From an uncultured Eubacteriales bacterium (lineage in GTDB: Bacteria; Bacillota; Clostridia; Oscillospirales; Oscillospiraceae), in NCBI GenBank assembly GCA_900543625.1, contig UQSF01000001.1, positions 169,474 through 233,473 on the forward strand: 64,000 nucleotides of DNA, read 5' to 3'. How positions within the stretch are numbered: position 1 is the stretch's first letter; the number at the start of each line of letters is the position of its first letter. Under the pieces are notes generated by a model that did not search any database, was not told the DNA's origin, and worked only from the letters and a program-made list of their open reading frames with translations. Shown in pieces: positions 23,596-31,788 of the stretch. A program made the translations under genes and the position numbers.

Positions 23596-24423
23596 TTGAA
23601 AAAGATCATCACTGTTTTGTGTGCTGCCGTCATGGCGCTCTCGCTGTTCGCGGGCTGCGGCCAGAAGGCAAACGACAGCGGCACGACCGCTGGCGGCACG
23701 GTTGCGACCGACGGTTCCACCTCGATGGAAAAGGTCATCGGTGCGCTCGGCGAATCCTTCATGGAAGCCAATAAGGGCACGACCTTCACCTACAACCCGA
23801 CCGGCTCCGGCTCCGGCATCCAGGCCGTCTCCGAAGGCCGCTGCGACATCGGTCTGTCGAGCCGCGCACTCAAGGACGATGAGAAGGCCGCCGGTCTGAA
23901 GGAGACCATCGTCGCGCTCGACGGCATCGCCATCATCGTCAATCCCCAGAACCCGGTCAAGGACCTGAGCCTGGAGCAGATCGCCAAGATCTACACCGGC
24001 GAGATCACCAACTGGAAGGATGTCGGCGGCGAGGATGCCGAGATCGTCCTCATCGGCCGTGAGGCCGGCAGCGGCACGCGCGACGGCTTCGAGTCCATCA
24101 CCGAGACCAAGGACGCCTGCCAGTACCGTCAGGAGCTGACCTCCACGGGCGATGTGATCACCACCGTGTCCCAGAATCCGAACGCGATCGGCTATGCCTC
24201 TCTGGCTGCCATCAAGGACAGCGTCAAGGCGCTGACCGTCAACGGTGTTGCCCCGACGGAGGCGACCGTCAAGGACGGCACGTACCTCGTCCAGCGTCCG
24301 TTCGTCCTCGTGACGAAGGAGGGCACTGCCCTGAGCGACACCGCGCAGAAGTTCTTCGACTTCGCGATCTCTGCGGATGCCGCGTCCATCATCTCCGCGG
24401 CGGGCGCAGTCCCGGTGGCCTGA
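23596..24423 (+). CDS. pstS: Phosphate-binding lipoprotein PstS
   Basis: 275 residues starting at TTG 23596, with AAGGAG 9 bases upstream; no ATG is better placed. Lipoprotein signal with lipid Cys at 21 (LSLFAGC). The mature protein begins with TVATDGSTSMEKVIGALGE and contains NPTGSGSGIQAV, DIGLSSRAL and GREAGSGTRDGF, the phosphate-cradling loops of PstS. It is the extracytoplasmic phosphate receptor for PstCAB. It is followed by a stem-loop before pstC, which may keep PstS levels above those of the channel proteins. Confidence 0.94.
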   Translation: MKKIITVLCAAVMALSLFAGCGQKANDSGTTAGGTVATDGSTSMEKVIGALGESFMEANKGTTFTYNPTGSGSGIQAVSEGRCDIGLSSRALKDDEKAAGLKETIVALDGIAIIVNPQNPVKDLSLEQIAKIYTGEITNWKDVGGEDAEIVLIGREAGSGTRDGFESITETKDACQYRQELTSTGDVITTVSQNPNAIGYASLAAIKDSVKALTVNGVAPTEATVKDGTYLVQRPFVLVTKEGTALSDTAQKFFDFAISADAASIISAAGAVPVA

Positions 24424-24438
24424 GTCACAGGTAAGCGC

Positions 24439-24466
24439 AAGGCGGCTGGTTCTTCCAGCCGCCTTT
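24439..24466 (+). terminator. Stem-loop between pstS and pstC (partial terminator or mRNA stabiliser)
   Basis: AAGGCGGCTGG and CCAGCCGCCTT with a 5-base loop, but only three T residues after it. It is placed like the processing or attenuation hairpins often found after binding-protein genes. Confidence 0.55.
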
Positions 24467-24488
24467 GGTATATACAGAGGTGCTGGAT

Positions 24489-25364
24489 ATGAAAAAGAAA
24501 TCTCAAGCTCTGGAGACGGTCGTGCACGGCGTGTTCTTGCTCCTTGGCCTCATCACCGTCGGGTGCGTGCTGCTCATCAGCGTGTACCTGATCGTCTCCG
24601 GCATCCCCGCCATCCGGCAGATCGGGCTCATCCCGTTCCTGTTCGGAAAGACGTGGGCGTCCACGGCGGCGGAGCCGTCCTACGGCATCCTGCCGTTCAT
24701 TCTCACAAGTGTATATGGCACCGCGGGCGCGATCGTGCTCGGCGTGCCGATCGGCTTTCTGACGGCGGTGTATCTGGCGAAGGTCGCCCCGCCGCGCATC
24801 CGCAGTGTCATGTCCGCAGCCGTGAGCCTGCTTGCCGGCATTCCGTCGGTGGTCTACGGTCTCGTAGGCATGCTCGTGCTCGTGCCGGGCATCCGCAAGG
24901 TGTTTCATCTGGCCGACGGCGCGAGCCTGCTCGCCGCCATCGTCGTGCTGGCGATCATGATCCTGCCGTCGATCATCAAGGTGTCCGTCACGGCGCTCGA
25001 GGCCGTGCCGCCCGAGTATGAGGACGCGTCGCTCGCGCTCGGCGCGACGCCGGTCGAGACGTACTTCAAGGTCTCCGTTCCGGCAGCCAGGAGCGGCATC
25101 GCCGCCGCCGTCGTGCTCGGCGTCGGCCGCGCCATCGGCGAGGCCATGGCCGTCATGATGGTGTCCGGCAACGTGCCGAATATGCCGAGCCTGTTTCAGA
25201 GCGTGCGCTTTCTGACCACCGCCGTCGCGAGCGAAATGTCCTATTCCGGCGGCCTGCAGCGGCAGGCACTGTTTTCCATCGCGCTGGTGCTGTTTTTGTT
25301 CATCATGCTCATCAACGCCACGCTCAACTTCTTCCTCAAGCGCAATAAGGAGGGCAAGGGATGA
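24489..25364 (+). CDS. pstC: Phosphate ABC permease PstC
   Basis: 291 residues from ATG 24489, with GAGGTG upstream; the frame is open a little further back (24465), inside the intergenic hairpin. Six membrane segments, the EAA loop (EAVPPEYEDASLALGATPVETYFKV, in part) and the closing AIGEAMAVMMVSGN motif are typical of PstC. It forms the phosphate channel with PstA. ATGA overlap with pstA. Confidence 0.93.
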   Translation: MKKKSQALETVVHGVFLLLGLITVGCVLLISVYLIVSGIPAIRQIGLIPFLFGKTWASTAAEPSYGILPFILTSVYGTAGAIVLGVPIGFLTAVYLAKVAPPRIRSVMSAAVSLLAGIPSVVYGLVGMLVLVPGIRKVFHLADGASLLAAIVVLAIMILPSIIKVSVTALEAVPPEYEDASLALGATPVETYFKVSVPAARSGIAAAVVLGVGRAIGEAMAVMMVSGNVPNMPSLFQSVRFLTTAVASEMSYSGGLQRQALFSIALVLFLFIMLINATLNFFLKRNKEGKG

Positions 25365-26224
25365 AAAAGAAAGCCATTTCCGGCAGCCGCAGAGCCTACA
25401 TCCTCGCCATGCGCATCCTCATGGGCGCGGCGGCTGTGATCACGGCGGCGCTGGTGCTGTTTCTGATCGCCTATGTGCTCGTCAAGGGGCTGCCGAACGT
25501 GTCGTGGACGCTGCTGTCCACCGCGCCGAGCTATCTGTCGGACCGCATCGGCATCCTGCCGGACCTGCTCAACACGCTCTATATCGTTATTGCCACGCTG
25601 CTGATCGTGCTGCCGCTCGGCGTGGGAGCTGCCATCTACCTGACTGAGTACGCGACGAACCGCCGCATCATCGGTGTCATCGAATACGCGGCTGAGACAC
25701 TCTCCGGCATCCCGTCGATCATCTACGGTCTCGTGGGCATGCTGTTTTTCTGCCAGTTTCTGAACATGAAAACATCGCTGCTCGCGGGCGCGCTCACGCT
25801 CGTCATCATGAACCTGCCGACCATCATGCGCACCACGCAGGAGAGCTTAAAGACCGTGCCGCAGAGCTACCGCGAGGGCGCGTTCGGGCTCGGCGCGGGC
25901 AAGTGGCGCGTCATCCGCACCGTGGTGCTGCCCGGCTGTGTGGACGGCGTCATCACCGGCTGCATCCTGTCCGTCGGGCGCATCCTCGGCGAGTCGGCCG
26001 CACTGCTGTTCACGGCGGGCTTTGCCCATGCGCTCAACGGCTTTTTCGACGGGCTGAGCAGCGCGGGCGCCACGCTCACCGTCGCGCTCTACGTCTACGC
26101 CAAGGAACAGGGACAATTCGACGTGGCCTTTGCCATCGCCGCCATTTTGATGCTCCTCACACTGCTCATCAACGGCGCGGCCATGCTCGTCGAGAGATAC
26201 TTCAGGAGGAAAAGAAGCCTATGA
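25361..26224 (+). CDS. pstA: Phosphate ABC permease PstA
   Basis: 287 residues, six membrane helices. GIPSIIYGLVGMLFF, the EAA-type loop around TVPQSYREGAFGLGAGKW and ILGESAALLFTAGF are PstA-like. It pairs with PstC and overlaps both neighbouring genes by 4 bases. Confidence 0.93.
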   Translation: MKKKAISGSRRAYILAMRILMGAAAVITAALVLFLIAYVLVKGLPNVSWTLLSTAPSYLSDRIGILPDLLNTLYIVIATLLIVLPLGVGAAIYLTEYATNRRIIGVIEYAAETLSGIPSIIYGLVGMLFFCQFLNMKTSLLAGALTLVIMNLPTIMRTTQESLKTVPQSYREGAFGLGAGKWRVIRTVVLPGCVDGVITGCILSVGRILGESAALLFTAGFAHALNGFFDGLSSAGATLTVALYVYAKEQGQFDVAFAIAAILMLLTLLINGAAMLVERYFRRKRSL

Positions 26225-26976
26225 GTGATATTATGACGGTTCAGGGTCTGGATCTCTGGTACGGGGACCATCAGGCGCTGCACGATATCAGCATGAACAT
26301 TCCGGAAAAGAGCATCACGGCGCTCATCGGGCCGTCCGGCTGCGGCAAGTCCACGTTTCTCAAAACGCTCAACCGCATGAACGACCTCATCCCCGGCGTG
26401 AAGATCACGGGCGATGTGCGCTACCGCGAGCAGGACATTTTTGCCCCCGGCACGGACGTCAACGAGCTGCGGCGCGAGATCGGCATGGTCTTTCAGAAGC
26501 CGAACCCGTTCCCGATGAGCATCTACGACAACATCGCCTACGGCCCGCGCACGCACGGCATCAAAAACCGCGCGAAGCTCGACGAGATCGTCGAAAAATC
26601 GCTGCGCGGCGCGGCCATCTGGGACGAGGTGAAAGACCGCCTGCGCAAAAATGCGCTCGGTCTCTCCGGCGGCCAGCAGCAGAGACTGTGCATCGCCCGC
26701 GCACTTGCGGTCGAGCCCGAGGTGCTGCTCATGGACGAGCCCACAAGCGCGCTCGACCCGATCTCCACGTCGAAGATCGAGGAGCTGGCCATGCAGCTCA
26801 AGGAGCAGTACACGATCGTCATCGTCACGCACAACATGCAGCAGGCGGTGCGTATCTCCGACCGCACGGCGTTTTTCCTGCTCGGCGAGCTCGTCGAGTG
26901 CGACGACACGGAGCGGCTCTTCTCGCAGCCGCAGGACAAGCGCACGGAAGATTACATCACAGGGAGGTTTGGCTGA
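26221..26976 (+). CDS. pstB: Phosphate ABC ATP-binding protein PstB
   Basis: 251 residues from ATG 26221 (overlapping the pstA stop). Walker A GPSGCGKST, the PstB-typical LNRMNDLIPG, FQKPNPFPMSIYDNIAYGPR at the Q-loop, signature LSGGQQQRLCIARALA, Walker B LLMDEPTSALDP and switch His in VTHNMQQA. Length matches the family. ATP hydrolysis drives phosphate uptake. Confidence 0.96.
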   Translation: MSDIMTVQGLDLWYGDHQALHDISMNIPEKSITALIGPSGCGKSTFLKTLNRMNDLIPGVKITGDVRYREQDIFAPGTDVNELRREIGMVFQKPNPFPMSIYDNIAYGPRTHGIKNRAKLDEIVEKSLRGAAIWDEVKDRLRKNALGLSGGQQQRLCIARALAVEPEVLLMDEPTSALDPISTSKIEELAMQLKEQYTIVIVTHNMQQAVRISDRTAFFLLGELVECDDTERLFSQPQDKRTEDYITGRFG

Positions 26977-27620
26977 TGAGAAGCCGGTTTGATGAACAGC
27001 TCGCACTCCTGAACAAGGAGATGATCGAGATGGGCGCACTGTGCGAGGAAGTCATCGCACTCGCGTCCAAGGCCCTCACGGAGGCAGATCCGGAGCTGGC
27101 GAAGAAGGTCGGGCCGCTCGACGCGGAGATCGACCAGAAGGAGCGCAACATCGAGTCGCTGTGCCTCAAGCTCCTGCTGCAGCAGCAGCCGGTCGCGCGT
27201 GACCTGCGCCAGATCTCGGCCGCACTGAAGATGATCACGGACATGGAGCGCATCGGCGACCAGGCCGAGGACATTGCGGAGATCGTCCAGTATCTCGCCG
27301 GACGTTCGGCGGAAAATGACGATCTGCTGCGCGAAATGGCGCGCTCGACCATCCATATGGTCACAGAAAGTGTTGACGCCTACGTTCAGCGTGATACAAT
27401 GCTGGCAGAGACGGTCATCGCCGAGGACGACGTTGTGGACAACGCCTTCGACGAGGTCAAGCGCCGGCTGATCGATAAGATCACCGCCCATCCCGAGGAC
27501 GGGGCGTATGCGCTCGATCTGCTCATGATCGCCAAATACTTTGAGCGCATCGGTGACCACGCGACGAACATCGCCGAGTGGGTGATCTTCTCGGTCACCG
27601 GGGTGCACAAGGAGGGGTAG
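26976..27620 (+). CDS. phoU: Phosphate signalling protein PhoU
   Basis: 214 residues, all helical, with two PhoU repeats (each with a DxxxERIGDxAxxIAE metal motif: DMERIGDQAEDIAE near 89 and YFERIGDHATNIAE near 189). PhoU links PstB activity to the sensor kinase and restrains the response when phosphate is plentiful. Start overlaps the pstB stop (TGATG), with AGGGAGG upstream. Confidence 0.95.
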   Translation: MRSRFDEQLALLNKEMIEMGALCEEVIALASKALTEADPELAKKVGPLDAEIDQKERNIESLCLKLLLQQQPVARDLRQISAALKMITDMERIGDQAEDIAEIVQYLAGRSAENDDLLREMARSTIHMVTESVDAYVQRDTMLAETVIAEDDVVDNAFDEVKRRLIDKITAHPEDGAYALDLLMIAKYFERIGDHATNIAEWVIFSVTGVHKEG

Positions 27621-27623
27621 GAC

Positions 27624-28298
27624 ATGATCTGGTGTGTTGAGGACGACGCCAGCATCCGCGACATTGAGGTCTATACGCTCACGTCCACGGGTTTTGAGGC
27701 CCGCGGCTTTGACGACGGCGTCTCGTTCTGGTCGGCGCTGCAGACGCAAAAGCCGGATCTGGTCGTGCTCGACGTGATGCTGCCCGGCGTGGACGGTATC
27801 GAGCTGCTGCAGCGCATGAAGGCGTCGGCGGAGCTGCGCACCATTCCGGTCGTCATGGCCACGGCCAAGGGCGCGGAGTATGACAGGATCCGCGGCCTCG
27901 ACCTCGGTGCGGACTATTATCTCGTCAAGCCCTTCGGCGTGATGGAGCTGGTGTCCTGCGTCAAGGCGGTGCTGCGCCGCTGCCGGCCGGACAAGGCTGC
28001 GCATCTGCTGCGCAGCGGCGGTCTCGTTGTCGACCTCGATGCACACACGGTCACGGTCGACGGCGCGCGCGTCGCGCTCACATATAAAGAATTTGAGCTT
28101 CTGCGCCTGTTTTTGTCCCATCCGGGCATGGCGTTCACGCGTGACCAGCTCTTTCAGGAGGTCTGGGGCATGGACTTCTGCGGCGAGACCCGCACGGTCG
28201 ATATGCACATCCGGACGCTCCGGCAGAAGCTCGGCCCCTACGGACGGCGGATCGAGACGGTGCGCAATGTTGGCTACCGTATGGAGGCAACGACATGA
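27624..28298 (+). CDS. phoB: PhoB/PhoP-type response regulator
   Basis: 224 residues: receiver domain with acidic pocket Asp7/Asp8, phospho-acceptor Asp50 (LVVLDVMLP) and Lys102 (LVKPF), and an OmpR-type winged-helix domain (about 125-220, TYKEFELLRLFL ... VDMHIRTLRQKLG ... NVGYR). Three bases after phoU and overlapping the kinase gene by 4, so it is the phosphate regulator of this cluster. It presumably binds the TTTACA repeats before pstS; that is inference. phoP is an equally valid name in Firmicutes. Confidence 0.92.
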   Translation: MIWCVEDDASIRDIEVYTLTSTGFEARGFDDGVSFWSALQTQKPDLVVLDVMLPGVDGIELLQRMKASAELRTIPVVMATAKGAEYDRIRGLDLGADYYLVKPFGVMELVSCVKAVLRRCRPDKAAHLLRSGGLVVDLDAHTVTVDGARVALTYKEFELLRLFLSHPGMAFTRDQLFQEVWGMDFCGETRTVDMHIRTLRQKLGPYGRRIETVRNVGYRMEATT

Positions 28299-29950
28299 CC
28301 AAGAAAATCTTTCAATCCATCCTCCTCGTGGCCGGTGCTGTGCTGCTGGCAAGCCTGCTGATCATCATGGGCTTTCTCTACAGCTATTTCGGCGGCGTGG
28401 AAGAAAACCAGCTGCGCGACGAGCTGAGCCTTGCCTCGGCCGCCGTGGAAAGTAGCGGCACGGACTATCTCTCGCAGCTCACGGCCGAGCGCTACCGCCT
28501 GACGTGGATCGCGGCCGATGGCAGCGTTTTGTACGACACTAGGACCGATGCCGAGAGCCTTGAAAACCACGCCTCGCGCGCCGAGGTCAGTCAGGCGCTG
28601 AGCACCGGCACGGGCGAGAGCACGCGCTATTCCTCGACGCTTATGGAAAAGACCATGTACTATGCCCAGCGGCTTACGGACGGTACGGTGCTGCGCATCT
28701 CCATCAGCCGAGCGACGGTCGGCATGATCGCCGTCGGTATGCTCCAGCCGCTGCTGCTCGTGCTTATTGTGGCGCTCATCCTCTCGGGCATGCTGGCCAG
28801 GCGCCTGTCGCGGCGTATCGTCGATCCGCTCAACAGCCTCGATCTCGAGCACCCGCTCGATAACGACGCCTATGAGGAGCTCTCGCCGCTGCTCAAGCGC
28901 ATCCACCACCAGCACGTCGAGATCCGGACACAGCTGCGCGAGCTGCGCGAAAAGACCGACGAATTCACGCAGATCACCGGCAGTATGCGCGAGGGGCTCG
29001 TCCTGCTCGACGAGCACGGCGACATTCTGAGCATCAACGCCGCGGCACAGGCGCTCTTCGGCGCGGACGGGCAGTGCACCGGTCAGGACTTTCTCACCGT
29101 CGAGCGCAGCCACGAGATCAGTGCCGCCATTCAGGCCGCCGCCGGCGACGGCCACAGCGAGGTGCGCGCCGAGCGCGCGGGGCGCATCTATCAGTTTGAC
29201 ATCAGCCGCATCGCGTCCGACGGAAAACCGATCGGCACGGTCATCCTCGCCTTTGACATCACGGAGCAGGAGTTTGCCGAGCGCAACCGCCGGGAGTTCA
29301 CGGCGAATGTCTCGCACGAGCTCAAGACGCCGCTGCAGGGCATCATCGGCAGTGCCGAGCTGATCGAAAACGGTATGGTCAGGCCCGACGACCTGCCGCG
29401 CTTCGTCGGCCACATCCATACCGAGGCCGCCCGCCTCGTCACGCTCATTGACGACATCATCCGCCTGTCCCAGCTCGACGAGGGCGGCGAGCTGCCGACC
29501 GAGCCCGTCGACCTGCTCACAGTTTCGCAGGAGGCGGCGGAGACGCTGCAGGACGCTGCGGCAGCGCGGCAGGTCACGGTCAGCGTGCAGGGGGAGCCCA
29601 CTGTGATCCCCGGCGTGCGCCGCCTGCTCTATGAGATCGTCTACAATCTCTGCGACAACGCCATCAAGTATAACCGTGACGGCGGCCGTGTGGACATCAC
29701 CGTTGCGCACGACGCCGACGGCAGCAGCGTCACCGTTGCCGACACCGGCATCGGCATCGCGCCGGAGCATCAGGCGCGCGTGTTCGAGCGCTTCTACCGC
29801 GTGGACAAGAGCCACTCGAAGGCGTCCGGCGGCACGGGGCTGGGACTCTCGATCGTCAAGCACGCCATGCAGCTGCACCACGGCCGCATCGAGCTTGAGA
29901 GCACGCCGGGCACGGGCACGACCATCCGCGCCACCTTCCCGAAGGCGTGA
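28295..29950 (+). CDS. phoR: PhoR-type sensor histidine kinase
   Basis: 551 residues. Membrane segment near 10-32, an extracytoplasmic part to about 145, a second membrane segment near 148-170, a HAMP-like linker, a PAS domain (about 228-330), then the kinase core: H box NVSHELKTPLQGI with His341, N box NLCDNAIKYN, G1 VADTGIGIA, F box FERFYRVDKSHS and G2 GTGLGLSIVKHA. It phosphorylates the PhoB-type regulator under phosphate limitation. Last gene of the pst-pho operon, followed by a terminator. Confidence 0.92.
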   Translation: MTKKIFQSILLVAGAVLLASLLIIMGFLYSYFGGVEENQLRDELSLASAAVESSGTDYLSQLTAERYRLTWIAADGSVLYDTRTDAESLENHASRAEVSQALSTGTGESTRYSSTLMEKTMYYAQRLTDGTVLRISISRATVGMIAVGMLQPLLLVLIVALILSGMLARRLSRRIVDPLNSLDLEHPLDNDAYEELSPLLKRIHHQHVEIRTQLRELREKTDEFTQITGSMREGLVLLDEHGDILSINAAAQALFGADGQCTGQDFLTVERSHEISAAIQAAAGDGHSEVRAERAGRIYQFDISRIASDGKPIGTVILAFDITEQEFAERNRREFTANVSHELKTPLQGIIGSAELIENGMVRPDDLPRFVGHIHTEAARLVTLIDDIIRLSQLDEGGELPTEPVDLLTVSQEAAETLQDAAAARQVTVSVQGEPTVIPGVRRLLYEIVYNLCDNAIKYNRDGGRVDITVAHDADGSSVTVADTGIGIAPEHQARVFERFYRVDKSHSKASGGTGLGLSIVKHAMQLHHGRIELESTPGTGTTIRATFPKA

Positions 29951-29963
29951 GCAGCAAAACAAT

Positions 29964-30002
29964 AAGACGAGATTTTCACGGATGAAAATCTCGTCTTTTT
30001 TA
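29964..30002 (+). terminator. Terminator of the pst-pho operon
   Basis: AAGACGAGATTTTCA, loop, TGAAAATCTCGTCTT then TTTT. The following 30003-30115 holds no gene; an imperfect GC stem there may end the convergent transporter operon. Confidence 0.88.
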
Positions 30003-30115
30003 TGGACCTTCAATAGCAGGCGGCTTTTGGCTTTCAGCGCGGCGGCGGTCTGATGAGCCGATCCGTTGAACCGTAAGTCTGAGCCGTGCCGGGGGAAACA
30101 GCAAGGCTCTGCCGC

Positions 30116-30874
30116 TCAGAAAACAGCGTCGACAAGCCGTCTGGTGTAATCCGACTGCGGGTGCAGGATGACCTCGTCGGGCAGACCGCTCTCCACGATC
30201 CTGCCGTCATGGAGCACGATGACCCTGTCGCAAAACTGCTGTACCAGCGCGATGTTGTGGCAGATGAAGAGATAGGCCAGCTTCCTTTCCTTCTGCAGCT
30301 GCTGCAGAAGCTCGATGATCTGCTTTTGCACGGTCACGTCCAGTGCGGAGGTGGCCTCGTCAAAGATGAGGATGCGCGGGTCGTTCATCAGCGCTCTTGC
30401 AATGGCCGCGCGCTGGCACTGGCCGCCGGAGACCTGATGCGGATAGCGCGCGAGAAACGTGGCCGGCAGGCCGCAGCTTTCCAGCAGCGCGCGCGCCTTT
30501 GCCTCGCGTTCGGCCTTCGGTACGCCCTTGTTGCGCAGGCTCTCGCAGATGCCGTCGCCCAATGTGCGGCGCGGATCGAAGGAGTCGGCCGGTGACTGAA
30601 AGACCATCTGGATCTTCGCGTAGACCGGGATCAGATCCCTCCCCCTGAGCCGGGTGATATCTTGCCCGTCGATGAAGATCTGCCCGCCGGTGGCGTCGAT
30701 CTGGCGGGTGATGAGCCTGGCGATCGTGGACTTGCCGGAGCCGGATTCGCCCACGATGCCGAGGATCTCACCGGGCTGTACCTCAAAGCTCACATGATCG
30801 ACGGCGAAAAATGCATCCCTGCCGGCGCGGGAAAAGGCTTTGGAGAGGTCTGCGACCTTCAGGATCGGTTCCAT
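30116..30874 (-). CDS. ABC ATPase of a peptide/nickel-type importer (OppF/NikE-like)
   Basis: 252 residues: Walker A GESGSGKST, FQSPADSFDPRRT at the Q-loop, signature VSGGQCQRAAIARAL, Walker B ILIFDEATSALD, switch His in ICHNIALV. It lacks the long C-terminal Cys extension of many OppD/F proteins, a shortness usual in Nik-type ATPases. Second of two ATPases and last gene of the operon methyltransferase-permease-permease-binding protein-ATPase-ATPase. Directly abuts the previous gene. Confidence 0.88.
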   Translation of the reverse strand: MEPILKVADLSKAFSRAGRDAFFAVDHVSFEVQPGEILGIVGESGSGKSTIARLITRQIDATGGQIFIDGQDITRLRGRDLIPVYAKIQMVFQSPADSFDPRRTLGDGICESLRNKGVPKAEREAKARALLESCGLPATFLARYPHQVSGGQCQRAAIARALMNDPRILIFDEATSALDVTVQKQIIELLQQLQKERKLAYLFICHNIALVQQFCDRVIVLHDGRIVESGLPDEVILHPQSDYTRRLVDAVF

Positions 30875-31663
30875 TTATGCCTTCTCCCTCCTCAGTCTCG
30901 GGACTGCGCTCAGCAGCTTTACCGTGTAGTCATTCTGCGGGTTTTCCAGCACGTCCTTCGCCGCTGCGTATTCCATCACGCGGCCGTTGGAGAGCACGAC
31001 GATGCTGTCGGCCATCGCGGAGACGACGCCGATGTCGTGCGTCACGATGATGATCGCGGTGCCGAAGGTCTCGCGGACATGCAGCATTTCCTCCACGACC
31101 TGCCGCTGTACGGCCATGTCGAGCGCGGAGGTGGGCTCGTCCGCCAGGAGAACGGCCGGATTCATCAGCATGGCGATCGCAATGCCCGCGCGCTGATTCA
31201 TGCCGCCGGAGAGCTCGAAAGGATAGCTGTCCCAGATTCGCTCACCGTCCTGAAAGTGCAGCTTTTCAAAGAGCTCCAGCGCGGCGCGCTTTGCCTCGGC
31301 CACATCCACCTTGCGGTGCGCCGCCATGCTCTCGATGATCTGCTCGCCGATCGTGCGGGTCGGGCTCAGGGACGCGCCGCAGTCCTGAAAGATCATGCCG
31401 ATCTTCTCGCCGCAGATCCTGCGCATCTCCTTGGGCGGCACGTCCGGAAGGCTTTTTCCTTCAAACCAGATGTCGCCTCTTGTGACCATGCCGCTGCTGC
31501 CCAGAAGGCCCATCGCGGCCTTGAGCAGCGTGGATTTTCCGGAGCCGGACTCACCCACCAGACCGAGGATCTCGCCGGAATGGAGCTGAAAGCTCACGTC
31601 ATGGACGACGGGATCCCCGTTGAAGGAGACCTCCACATGCTGATAGTCCAATAATACTGCCAT
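30875..31663 (-). CDS. ABC ATPase of a peptide/nickel-type importer (OppD/NikD-like)
   Basis: 262 residues with Walker A GESGSGKST, FQDCGASLSPTRT, signature LSGGMNQRAGIAIAM, Walker B VLLADEPTSALD and VTHDIGVV. Forms the heterodimeric motor with the next ATPase. A 125-base gap with a hairpin (31754-31778) separates it from the binding-protein gene, so binding protein may be made in excess. Confidence 0.88.
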   Translation of the reverse strand: MAVLLDYQHVEVSFNGDPVVHDVSFQLHSGEILGLVGESGSGKSTLLKAAMGLLGSSGMVTRGDIWFEGKSLPDVPPKEMRRICGEKIGMIFQDCGASLSPTRTIGEQIIESMAAHRKVDVAEAKRAALELFEKLHFQDGERIWDSYPFELSGGMNQRAGIAIAMLMNPAVLLADEPTSALDMAVQRQVVEEMLHVRETFGTAIIIVTHDIGVVSAMADSIVVLSNGRVMEYAAAKDVLENPQNDYTVKLLSAVPRLRREKA

Positions 31664-31753
31664 AAAACGACCTCATTTGGATGTTGTCTGAAAAACGGGC
31701 ATCGGCTCAAAACGGAAACTTTCCGCGCTGAGCCCATGTCCGTCCGGGGAACT

Positions 31754-31778
31754 GAGGGGCGGAATGCTTCCGCCCCTC
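31754..31778 (-). terminator. Stem-loop between binding-protein and ATPase genes
   Basis: GAGGGGCGGAA and TTCCGCCCCTC with a 3-base loop. On the minus strand no T run follows, so it is more likely an mRNA-stability or partial-attenuation hairpin than a full stop. Confidence 0.5.
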
Positions 31779-31788
31779 TTTCTTTTGC

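Noticed and set aside
30003..30115. Possible cobalamin or metal riboswitch in the gap after phoR
   Set aside because: GC-rich with weak stems, but no conserved aptamer core was recognised, and the convergent genes on both sides leave nothing downstream for it to control.
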